Positions 1 to 6,095 are shown, counted from the stretch's first letter. The stretch is 7,524 nt of DNA from Mariprofundaceae bacterium (GCA_030950965.1 JAUZQP010000185.1:1-7524), one strand, 5' to 3'. Notes: a model not told the origin generated them from the letters alone. Numbers and translations are program-made.

Positions 1-149
1 TCCACTTTGACACGAATTTCATGTTCAATTTTAACATTCATGTTAATGGTAATAGGCTTATCTGGTGCCATTACTTTAATCGTGGGGGAACAGGCAGAAG
101 CTGATACAAGCAAACACAACAGTATAATACGAACCAGATGAATATGCAT
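1..149 (-). CDS. ynbE: YnbE-like outer-membrane lipoprotein, partial (C-terminus beyond left edge)
   Basis: Forty-nine codons are visible, read leftward from the ATG at 147-149. The product has a short hydrophobic signal with lipobox residues A17-S18-A19-C20, so Cys20 is the predicted lipidated residue. The mature part contains PITINMNVKIEHEI, which I recognise as the hallmark of the YnbE family (about 60 aa), so only some 10-15 residues should be missing. In E. coli, ynbE lies in ydbH-ynbE-ydbL. YnbE is an outer-membrane lipoprotein that completes the bridge formed by the AsmA-like protein YdbH, which takes part in phospholipid transport between the membranes. Here the upstream neighbour is an OmpA lipoprotein gene, not ydbH. 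A ydbL-like gene may lie beyond the left edge. An AAGGAG ribosome-binding site (155-160) fixes the start. Identification rests on motif recognition without a search. Confidence 0.85.
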   Translation of the reverse strand, partial: MHIHLVRIILLCLLVSASACSPTIKVMAPDKPITINMNVKIEHEIRVKV

Positions 150-154
150 GACAA

Positions 155-160
155 CTCCTT
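155..160 (-). promoter_or_regulatory. Ribosome-binding site of the ynbE-like gene
   Basis: Read on the minus strand this is AAGGAG, 5 nt before the ATG at 149. It is a near-consensus Shine-Dalgarno and settles the start. Only about 20 bp separate it from the hairpin at 182-215, so there is little room for a separate promoter downstream of that hairpin. Confidence 0.75.
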
Positions 161-181
161 TGAATACAAGAATAAACAGAG

Positions 182-215
182 GAGCAGAAGATCAGTTTCA
201 TCTGATCTTCTGCTC
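182..215 (-). terminator. Perfect 14-bp hairpin after the OmpA lipoprotein gene, likely terminator or attenuator
   Basis: 182-195 and 202-215 are perfect reverse complements (GAGCAGAAGATCAG against CTGATCTTCTGCTC) around a 6-nt loop. The hairpin starts 21 bp after the OmpA-lipoprotein stop. On the minus strand the stem is followed by CTCTGTTTATTC, a T-rich but interrupted tract, so termination may be partial. The plus-strand side has no T run. Because the ynbE-like start is only 32 bp further on, the hairpin could set how much transcript reaches ynbE, or could protect the 3' end of the upstream message. Confidence 0.7.
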
Positions 216-236
216 ACTTAAGCTGCGTTATTCAGG

Positions 237-1094
237 CTACATAATGGGGGTAACTTCAGGCTCTTTATCTGCGCAGGGGTTCGTCGTCATGCCACAGGGA
301 TTATTGCTAGCACAAGGATTCACTGCCACAGAACAGGGGTTATTACTCATGACTGGGGGCATGTTAACATCATTTTTAGCATGTTCCATATACAGTTCCA
401 CTCGGCGGTTTTGGGCGCGATTCTTTTCTGAAGTATTAGGCACAACAGGTTGAGAGTCGGCACGCCCTTCAACATGCATGGATGTGGGATCCAGCTTACC
501 CGCCCAGATCAAATAACGCGCAACGGCAGCAGCACGATCTGCTGATAGCTCCCAGTTATCCAAAAACTCAGTGCGCTGGAACTTACTAATGGGGAGATTA
601 TCGGTGTGACCAACAATGCGAATATGAACAGGGTAGCCAGAGTTTTGTACAGATTTAGCAAAATTATTCAACAAACGGCGGCCGTCTCGAGTAATGTGCA
701 CACTGCGTTTATTAAATACCAATTTATCTTGCAACGTAAGCTTCACCGTACTTTCAGACATTTGCTGAATAGTAACTTGCTGATCTTTAATCTGCGCTTT
801 CATACTCTCTTTCATCTCAGATACAGTCGTTTTCAGCTCTTTAACATCTTTGTCGAGCGTCGTAACTTTACTGCTGACCCGCTTATCCGCACGCTCTAAG
901 CTGGCTTGCTCTTTTTCGATTTTTTCAGCCTTGCTTTGCAAGGTGTGATCGTTGGTTGCCAGCTCTTTATCTGCTTTATGCAAATTATACATATTCTGAG
1001 GGATTTTCATCACATTCTCATGCTCTCTTTCATTTAAGGTATGACAGCCTGATAGCAATCCCACAAGTATGGTCGCAAGAAGTATTTTTTTCAT
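237..1094 (-). CDS. OmpA/MotB-domain lipoprotein with coiled coil and Cys-rich C-terminal repeat
   Basis: This 285-aa protein is predicted to be lipidated and to bind peptidoglycan. I chose the ATG at 1094 because it gives a classic signal: MKK, a hydrophobic run, then the lipobox LLSGC with Cys17. Starts at 1130 or 1112 would put extra residues in front of it. Residues about 37-115 are highly charged and heptad-like, probably a periplasmic coiled coil. Residues about 118-237 form an OmpA C-terminal domain. It contains GHTDN (Asp165) and LSADRAAAVARYL (Arg187), matching the Asp/Arg pair that grips diaminopimelate in OmpA-type domains, then NRRVEL (229-234). The tail after residue 248 carries four NPC tripeptides in two 13-residue units, unusual for the family. 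A possible Shine-Dalgarno (GAGGGG, 1105-1110) is rather far from the start. The gene ends at a hairpin. It could be a Pal-like anchor for the proton-channel pair upstream, but this is inference. Confidence 0.9.
   Translation of the reverse strand: MKKILLATILVGLLSGCHTLNEREHENVMKIPQNMYNLHKADKELATNDHTLQSKAEKIEKEQASLERADKRVSSKVTTLDKDVKELKTTVSEMKESMKAQIKDQQVTIQQMSESTVKLTLQDKLVFNKRSVHITRDGRRLLNNFAKSVQNSGYPVHIRIVGHTDNLPISKFQRTEFLDNWELSADRAAAVARYLIWAGKLDPTSMHVEGRADSQPVVPNTSEKNRAQNRRVELYMEHAKNDVNMPPVMSNNPCSVAVNPCASNNPCGMTTNPCADKEPEVTPIM
273..350 (-). repeat. Tandem 39-bp duplication encoding a 13-residue Cys-containing unit
   Basis: Within the OmpA lipoprotein, residues 249-261 (MSNNPCSVAVNPC) and 262-274 (ASNNPCGMTTNPC) share the pattern x-S-N-N-P-C-x4-N-P-C, 8 of 13 identical. 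The four NPC codon triplets lie at 333-341, 312-320, 294-302 and 273-281, spaced 21, 18 and 21 nt. Codon differences between the copies show the duplication is not recent. The four cysteines (254, 261, 267, 274) are the only ones in the protein besides lipid-bearing Cys17. Confidence 0.85.
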
Positions 1095-1259
1095 CCTAAG
1101 GTCGCCCCTCATCCATAGATTAACATGCACATAACGGTTTGAAAAAAACAGAACCTGTTAATCACAGCATTCCGTTACAATATGGTGATAAAACCACATG
1201 ATTCACACCGAACAAACTAGGCATTAGAGAAAGAATACAACTTCCCATAACCCTTATAG

Positions 1260-1420
1260 CCTGAATTATTCACCAATACTGTCGCGCCCTTGCTTGCCCC
1301 TTTATCCGCAACGAACACCTTGTCAGTCGAGCTTATCCATGGGTACGCTACTCCCGACAAGGCATCCGTTGCAAACAAAGGTTCTACGCAATCATCACGA
1401 CGATTCATGAATAATTCAGG
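1260..1420. repeat. 161-bp imperfect full-length palindrome with perfect 13-bp terminal inverted repeats (MITE-like)
   Basis: The ends are CCTGAATTATTCA (1260-1272) and its exact reverse complement (1408-1420). Moving inward, the arms keep pairing about one centre near 1340: CCTTT (1299-1303) with AAAGG (1377-1381), GCAACG (1308-1313) with CGTTGC (1367-1372), CCTTGTC (1318-1324) with GACAAGG (1356-1362). The middle is a near-palindrome around CCATGG (1337-1342). The whole 161 bp can therefore fold back on itself. An open frame at 1217-1408 begins at the edge of the right repeat and is better explained by this structure than as a gene. A small non-autonomous mobile element or a structured RNA/DNA repeat are the main options. 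I see no convincing target-site duplication. Confidence 0.7.
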
Positions 1421-1431
1421 TTAGGTAGTCA

Positions 1432-1578
1432 CGTAAAATTATTTTAACATTTCCAACGTGCCTATTCACGCGATCTTCGGATCCACAAAAAAGCTTACAT
1501 ATCAATGAGATGAACCTTTTTTATACGCCTTGAACATCGCGAAATATTTGGCGTGATAAATGTTAAAATAATTCTACG
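1432..1578. repeat. 147-bp second imperfect palindrome with 21-bp terminal inverted repeats
   Basis: The arms 1432-1452 and 1558-1578 are reverse complements at 20 of 21 positions; the shared core is ATTATTTTAACATTT. Pairing continues inward with small slips: CGCGATCTTC (1469-1478) matches the reverse complement of the region near 1530-1541, and AAAAAAG (1487-1493) pairs with CTTTTTT (1516-1522), leaving a 22-nt centre. It starts 11 bp from the 161-bp palindrome but its end sequence differs. It lies 76 bp after the stop of the MotB-like gene, so the transcript could fold into a long hairpin there. It could be a MITE-like element or an AT-rich terminator/3'-protection structure. Flanks show TA-containing ends but no clear duplication. 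Confidence 0.65.
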
Positions 1579-1654
1579 CACCAGCTTAGACTGCGGTAAC
1601 ATAATCAAAGCCCTATCAATTATCAACAATGGTTCACATAAACCAGCAAAAACA

Positions 1655-2662
1655 TCATCGATTCTGGTAATAATAATCGTAACGCTTCAACATGCGGTGG
1701 GTGAAATCCCATGCTTCATTAAATGATATAGGGCTGTTATCAGGAATAATAATCCGCACGTATAGCTGCTTGCCGTATTGTTGCTTCATGGTCACCAAGT
1801 TTTCTTCAAGCTTCTTGAGAGCCATTTCTCGCCACGGTTGTTGGGATGAATCACGCAAACCATAAACACGTTCACCACTTCGGTCGCGGTATAATATTTC
1901 AACAACATGTTTATGCCGGGGGGATCGAGAAGGACGCAGTAAGCGAATATAACGTGTATTTAACACACTGTATTCATCCTGCACCTGTACCAAATCACGA
2001 CTATTACTCTCCGCCTGCACACGCCATTGATTCAGCTCTTTGCTCATCAACGTTTGTTGTCGTGCCTGCTTTGCTTGTAATACTGTAACGTTGTGCTCCA
2101 GCTCTTGTGCATGCTGCACAGCACGATCCCACTGCACTTGATTTGCCGCTGCTTTGGCGGTCGCGCTGATTAATGCCTGGCTCATTAGATCGTAACGACC
2201 CTTTAAGCGTTCTTGAAAGGCTTGTTGCTCTGTTATCGTCGCACTTTGTGTTTGCAATTGTTTGGCTTGTTGATCGTTTTTCTGGTGCAATTGCTGCAAC
2301 CCTGCTTGCTGCGCTTGGATATGTACCATTAATTTTTCTTGCTGCGCTACTTCTATATCCAAGCGCGCTGTTAATTGCTGTTGCCGTTCGCGCAAGCTAT
2401 GCAAGTGACCCTCTGCTTGTTGCAACTGCTGGCTTAACGATGTGTTGTGCTGTTTAATCTGTTCGCTTTGGCGAAACACCGCTTCTTTTTGACTGATGGT
2501 TTCTTGTAAGCGCGCAATGAGCTCCATATTACGCAGCAATAAGACCAACATCGCCATTAAAAAAACCATCACAATTACCATTAAAATATCGGTAAAAGAC
2601 GGCCAAAAACTATCCTCTGTTAAAGACTCATCACCGACCAAGGAGGGGAAAGATTGATCCAT
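1655..2662 (-). CDS. MotB/TolR/ExbD-like one-TM protein with long coiled coil, no OmpA domain
   Basis: This 335-aa protein is the likely partner of the MotA/TolQ/ExbB-type channel encoded just upstream. Its N-terminus is cytoplasmic in type, followed by one membrane helix (about 23-43). The helix begins PSFTDIL, and Asp25 at its start corresponds to the proton-carrying Asp of MotB, TolR and ExbD. Residues about 46-235 are Gln/Glu-rich coiled coil. The last ~100 residues look globular, with a beta-type stretch LYVRIIIPDNSPISF and then a helix, possibly a TolR/ExbD-type domain, though I cannot assign it. No OmpA-type HTDN or NRRVE motif is present, so it should not bind peptidoglycan itself. 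I chose ATG 2662 over an upstream in-frame ATG at 2770: it sits 1 nt after the channel gene's stop, has AGAGG at 2669-2673, and gives the correct MotB-like N-terminus. Family assignment is solid; function is unknown. Confidence 0.82.
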   Translation of the reverse strand: MDQSFPSLVGDESLTEDSFWPSFTDILMVIVMVFLMAMLVLLLRNMELIARLQETISQKEAVFRQSEQIKQHNTSLSQQLQQAEGHLHSLRERQQQLTARLDIEVAQQEKLMVHIQAQQAGLQQLHQKNDQQAKQLQTQSATITEQQAFQERLKGRYDLMSQALISATAKAAANQVQWDRAVQHAQELEHNVTVLQAKQARQQTLMSKELNQWRVQAESNSRDLVQVQDEYSVLNTRYIRLLRPSRSPRHKHVVEILYRDRSGERVYGLRDSSQQPWREMALKKLEENLVTMKQQYGKQLYVRIIIPDNSPISFNEAWDFTHRMLKRYDYYYQNR

Positions 2663-2663
2663 A

Positions 2664-3701
2664 TCACGCCTCTGGCAGGCGAAAGCCCTGATTGAGACGA
2701 TGAACAATAGCATGCAAGGCTTCCAACTCAGTCCCATGAGCATCTTGTTGCTGCCGCTGCAACGCTTCAATACTGCGTGCTAATTGCTGCTCTATTTGAT
2801 GATTCTCTCGCTCCCCATCATGCTCACCATGCAATGATAACGTCGCTTCTACTGCCCGCGCCAATTGAATCAACTGCCGCTCCATCGTTTGCTGCGATTG
2901 CGCTTGTCGCTCCATCCATTGCTGCTGCGATTGCTGCACCGTTTGCAAACCTGTTTTCAATTGTTCGATAAGGTCAGCCATACGATAAGGAATATGCTCT
3001 GCCTGCACATGGAACGCAGGAGCCAGCATGGTGGTGGTGAGGTGTTCAATACTTGCAAGTACAGCCATGCGGGCATTTTCCACCAACACCAAGAAATAAT
3101 GAAAAAAGAAATAACAGGCAATCGCCGTCATTGTGGTACTCAAGGCTGTGGACATACCATGAATCACCAAGCCCATACCTTGCTCATTGACCGCTCCTTC
3201 AAGCAAGCCAGAAGCACCAACGAGAGCCATAGAAAGCGATACAATCGTGCCAAACACACCGCATAAAATCAGTACATTATTGATATAACGAAGCGTAGCT
3301 GTACGGGCTTTCTCACGCGCTTGCAAAGAAGCAGCCAATGCTCCTTGATGAATCGGCGATTGCTGAGCGTGAAGGCTTTGCATCGCGTAATAGCGACCCG
3401 CAATCAATGCGTTACCATGAATGTCACCCTTATTTGCCCACAGCGAAATAAATTCACCCATGGCTACTTCTTCCTGATGGTACGCCCACAACAAATAACT
3501 AATCCGCAGTATACCGAGCGCAAACAACAACAAAATAAAGCCGTTAATCAACAAACCTGCTCGGGTCAATGTCCAGGCAATATAAATTTGTCCTATCTGC
3601 GACCACAATCCATAGATACTTGCTGCGATCAACAATGCAAACAATAACAGTTGCAGCAAGCCATTGCGCCCATAGTGCGTGGGTAATGATGTATCGTGCA
3701 T
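2664..3701 (-). CDS. MotA/TolQ/ExbB-family proton-channel protein with Gln-rich C-terminal tail
   Basis: This 345-aa inner-membrane protein should form the ion channel with the one-TM protein that follows. Membrane helices are seen near 14-33, 46-72, 141-163 and 185-207. The last two carry the family signature: GVFGTIVSLSMAL (148-160), then a loop and MSTALSTTMTAIA (183-195), with conserved small residues and Ser/Thr in the pore-lining helix. Residues about 225-345 form a Gln/Glu-rich, heptad-like cytoplasmic tail of about 120 residues. TolQ and ExbB, at roughly 230-245 aa, lack such a tail; ZorA-type and other accessory members have one. The frame stays open to 3806, but ATG 3701 has GAGGTG 5 nt upstream (3707-3712) and places the first helix correctly. 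It overlaps no gene upstream and is coupled to the MotB-like gene by a 1-nt gap (TGATATG). Confidence 0.88.
   Translation of the reverse strand: MHDTSLPTHYGRNGLLQLLLFALLIAASIYGLWSQIGQIYIAWTLTRAGLLINGFILLLFALGILRISYLLWAYHQEEVAMGEFISLWANKGDIHGNALIAGRYYAMQSLHAQQSPIHQGALAASLQAREKARTATLRYINNVLILCGVFGTIVSLSMALVGASGLLEGAVNEQGMGLVIHGMSTALSTTMTAIACYFFFHYFLVLVENARMAVLASIEHLTTTMLAPAFHVQAEHIPYRMADLIEQLKTGLQTVQQSQQQWMERQAQSQQTMERQLIQLARAVEATLSLHGEHDGERENHQIEQQLARSIEALQRQQQDAHGTELEALHAIVHRLNQGFRLPEA
2669..2673 (-). promoter_or_regulatory. Ribosome-binding site of the MotB-like gene, inside the channel gene
   Basis: AGAGG on the minus strand lies within the last codons of the channel gene, 6 nt before ATG 2662. 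With the TGATATG junction it indicates translational coupling, so the two subunits are made together. It also decides the start against an upstream in-frame ATG. Confidence 0.65.
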
Positions 3702-3706
3702 AATAA

Positions 3707-3712
3707 CACCTC
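3707..3712 (-). promoter_or_regulatory. Ribosome-binding site of the channel gene
   Basis: GAGGTG on the minus strand, 5 nt before ATG 3701. It decides the start: the upstream open extension to 3806 would run through the barrel gene's 3' end and has no comparable site. The 58-bp gap here also holds a T7 run and TATAAA, so a weak internal promoter is possible but not demonstrable. Confidence 0.65.
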
Positions 3713-3759
3713 TATCTTTATAACCTGAGTTATTTAAAAAAACATGGGAGGGTAAAAAC

Positions 3760-4764
3760 TCAAAATTTAAAACGCCCTCCCCAAGCCAGTGTCGCAAACG
3801 GTGCATTAAAACGATGGCTGCTGCGTGAGTTGTAGGTCAATGGGGAGATACCGAGTAAGAAGTGACTGCTGGCTTGTCCGCGCAGAAACAGTGTGATGGT
3901 TGATGTTGGTTGATAGTAAAGATAAGCATCGAAAATATCTTGCACCTGATAGTCGGGGTTGCCGCTGATTTGTCGGTATTGCTGACGGCTGATACTGAGG
4001 TGTTGCCAGCCGACACTGCCACTCCATTGAACAAGCGGTTGCCAGCTCAGCTCTGCATTCAGCATGATCTGGCGTTCGCGCCACGGTTCGTTTTGTGGCG
4101 AACGCAATGAAACGCGTATCGCAGGGTCATAAGAATCCATTTGCGATTGAATCTTCATGGTGCGATACACCACACCACCATTGAACGTCCAATGGCGGGT
4201 CGGCTGCCAGCGATGACGAACACCTAGTTGCCATTGCTCTGACCAAGCAGAGGCATTGATGAGGTGCTTACCTGGCGCAGCGATCACTGTTGCATTCGGG
4301 GAAGGATTATAACGATCAAAAAATGTATTCGGTGAACGCTGGCGAGAAAAACCCAGTTCGATACCACTGGCTGTAGTGCTAGTTTCTAACACCACATACT
4401 GCCATTGCAGCGATAAACCTTGATATTGGCTCTTGATTTGTGTCGGCTGTAAGCTTCGTGTTACAGATTGTTCTGATAAAAAAAACGAAGCGCGCCAATC
4501 ACCATAGTCCTGCGTTGATTGGTTGATACCCACTGCCCATCGGTCATAACTATCCAGCTTGGTAGTGCTGTTGAAATGCTGTTGGTAATGCAGCAGATCC
4601 ATGTTTTGATTAAATAACTCGTAACGCGCCCAGATGGAGGTTGCTTGCTCCGATGTATGTATCAAAACAGGACGATCCAACACTGCCGTTGCACCGCTGG
4701 GGGTTGCATATAGCAGTAACACCCCCTGCAAAACGAAGAACACAAGGTTCAATGGTTTAATCAT
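3760..4764 (-). CDS. Predicted outer-membrane beta-barrel protein, unknown function
   Basis: This 334-aa protein has a signal peptide with hydrophobic core 5-19 and a probable cleavage after A25-T26-A27. The mature part is rich in alternating aromatic/polar strands such as WRASFFLSEQS, LSLQWQYVVLE, WTFNGGVVYRTM and AYLYYQPTSTITLFLRGQA. It ends in GGRFKF, with the C-terminal Phe that the BAM machinery recognises on outer-membrane barrels. Length fits a 12-14 strand barrel, but I cannot count strands reliably. Its ATG overlaps the stop of the lipoprotein gene by 4 nt (ATGA, 4761-4764) and no strong Shine-Dalgarno precedes it, so translation is probably coupled to that gene. The channel pair follows 58 bp downstream. 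It could be a porin, a lipoprotein partner or a secretion channel; I recognise no family. Confidence 0.8.
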   Translation of the reverse strand: MIKPLNLVFFVLQGVLLLYATPSGATAVLDRPVLIHTSEQATSIWARYELFNQNMDLLHYQQHFNSTTKLDSYDRWAVGINQSTQDYGDWRASFFLSEQSVTRSLQPTQIKSQYQGLSLQWQYVVLETSTTASGIELGFSRQRSPNTFFDRYNPSPNATVIAAPGKHLINASAWSEQWQLGVRHRWQPTRHWTFNGGVVYRTMKIQSQMDSYDPAIRVSLRSPQNEPWRERQIMLNAELSWQPLVQWSGSVGWQHLSISRQQYRQISGNPDYQVQDIFDAYLYYQPTSTITLFLRGQASSHFLLGISPLTYNSRSSHRFNAPFATLAWGGRFKF

Positions 4765-6095
4765 TGAATGGTTAATGACCCCCGCAAGCCGCGTGTGCCT
4801 GTATTCAGCCCTGTATCATTCAAACGATCCATACTGTTACCCGCTAAACTTTCATGCCCCAAGTGAATGGTATCAAAGCCAATCTCGTAATTAAACACAC
4901 CAGGTGTCGCGAAAACATTCATACTGGCAAGACTTTTTCCAGCAATTGTTTGTAACAGCGCGTTGATATCCAAGGTGACAACACCTGTCGTGGCACTGGT
5001 TGTGATGATATTTGGTGTGATGTTCGTTGCTACACCATTCACCTGTGTTCCTGCTGCGGTTCGCCCTGTATAATTAAGCACTGCTGTTGCAGGCACGCTC
5101 ACACTGACCTGTCCACCAGTGCTGCTAATAGTCACGGGCGTAATGGTGCCAACTGCTAATCGTGTGCCTAGTTGTGCTTCACGAATATCAAACTTAAATG
5201 CTGGATTATAGGTCGCTGCGGTGTTGCCAGCGGCGGTATAATAATCGCGAAATTGAAAGCTGATGCTCAATGGTTGGGCAGCGAACCCTGTGGCTGCGGT
5301 GGCATTACCATAGCTATCCACTGTGCTGGTTACATTGTTAACACTGAATATGTTACCAGCCATCGAAAATCCCATGATGTTGACCTGTGTCACCACCAAG
5401 ACTGTCACTTGCCCTACTACCGTAGAACTTTGTTGCGGGTTTAGTGCTGGGTCGATACGTGCAGTCATGGTGTAAGACTGCCCCACCACGGTGTTTGCGC
5501 TGCCAGCCGTCCATATTGCCGTTGCACCATTTACGCCAATACTGCCCATCGTGCCACCCGTGGCAGTCCATAGCAGTGGTGATGTTGTTGGCGGTGTGAG
5601 CCCTGCGATAAAGCCGGTGAGGTTCACACTGCCTCCCTGTAAAACCTGCAGGGCACTCGCGGTTGCAGTAACCTCTAGGTTGATTTGAATGGGAATGTTG
5701 ACTGCTTGACCATTCAAGTTTTGTGCTGCACTGACACCACGGTAAATCACTTTACCCAAACCAGCCCCAGCATCATAGGCTAATAACTGGAAGGTAATAC
5801 CCGTGCCATTAGGAACCGAAAGAGCGACTGTGTTTTGTGGCAATGTCGCTGTTACTGGCCCTGCGATGGCTTGACCTGCGGCATTAAACGCCGTCACCCT
5901 GAATGACTGGACACGAGCAGGAATAGTACCTGGTGCTGCTAATGCACCAGCGGCAACCGTTTGCCCTAAACCAATCGTAACTTGAGTTTGCCCAGCAACG
6001 CCTCCTGCTCCACCACCGCCACAAGCAGATAATATGCCTAACGTCAGGCAATAAAGACTGGTGAGTAATAACACCTTCAGACTATGCTTGGTCAT
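4761..6095 (-). CDS. Ala/Thr/Gly/Val-rich lipoprotein with Ig-like character, unknown function
   Basis: This 444-aa protein begins MTKHSLK, then a hydrophobic run and lipobox LSAC with Cys25. A Gly-rich linker (CGGGGAGG) follows, a common flexible tether of outer-membrane or surface lipoproteins. The rest is low in charge and dominated by Ala, Thr, Gly, Val, Asn and Ile. Segments around 40-150 and 155-240 resemble Ig-like beta-sandwich domains (for example SVNLTGFIAGLTP then LLWTATGG). The region from about 245 looks like another all-beta domain, ending in a more polar segment (FDTIHLGHESLAG). ATG 6095 was chosen because AAGGAG (6102-6107) precedes it and the signal begins there, although the frame is open to 6158. 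It starts 59 bp after gltA with no terminator visible between them. The barrel gene overlaps its stop, which suggests that the two products work together. I recognise no named family. Confidence 0.8.
   Translation of the reverse strand: MTKHSLKVLLLTSLYCLTLGILSACGGGGAGGVAGQTQVTIGLGQTVAAGALAAPGTIPARVQSFRVTAFNAAGQAIAGPVTATLPQNTVALSVPNGTGITFQLLAYDAGAGLGKVIYRGVSAAQNLNGQAVNIPIQINLEVTATASALQVLQGGSVNLTGFIAGLTPPTTSPLLWTATGGTMGSIGVNGATAIWTAGSANTVVGQSYTMTARIDPALNPQQSSTVVGQVTVLVVTQVNIMGFSMAGNIFSVNNVTSTVDSYGNATAATGFAAQPLSISFQFRDYYTAAGNTAATYNPAFKFDIREAQLGTRLAVGTITPVTISSTGGQVSVSVPATAVLNYTGRTAAGTQVNGVATNITPNIITTSATTGVVTLDINALLQTIAGKSLASMNVFATPGVFNYEIGFDTIHLGHESLAGNSMDRLNDTGLNTGTRGLRGSLTIQ

Noticed and set aside
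273..341. CRISPR-like or phase-variable tandem repeat
   Set aside because: The repeated tripeptide codons are in frame within a gene, diverged at the nucleotide level, and too short and irregular for a CRISPR array or slipped-strand tract.
1217..1408. 63-codon minus-strand open frame
   Set aside because: It lies almost wholly inside the 161-bp palindrome, its ATG is formed by the right terminal repeat (TTCATGAA), and it has no ribosome-binding site or recognisable product. The fold-back pairing explains the sequence better than coding does.
2662..2770. Longer N-terminus for the MotB-like protein starting at 2770
   Set aside because: It would overlap the channel gene by about 100 bp and create a false second hydrophobic segment. 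The start at 2662 has a ribosome-binding site and a 1-nt junction.
2777..3266. Plus-strand open frames opposite the channel gene
   Set aside because: They are antisense to a well-supported coding region and their Leu/Ala/Arg-rich translations reflect the Gln-rich coiled-coil codons on the other strand.
2664..3701. Zorya defence system (ZorA/ZorB)
   Set aside because: The MotA-type protein with a long tail is reminiscent of ZorA, but the partner lacks ZorB's OmpA domain and there is no ZorC, ZorD or ZorE-like gene. Neighbours are envelope proteins.
1655..3701. Flagellar stator motAB or Tol-Pal locus
   Set aside because: The channel lacks MotA-like length of the cytoplasmic loop and the partner lacks an OmpA domain. 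No tolA, tolB, pal, ybgC or flagellar genes are present.
3701..3806. Longer N-terminus for the channel protein starting at 3806
   Set aside because: The extra 35 residues overlap the barrel gene's 3' end, lack a ribosome-binding site, and precede a clear site (GAGGTG) and ATG at 3701.
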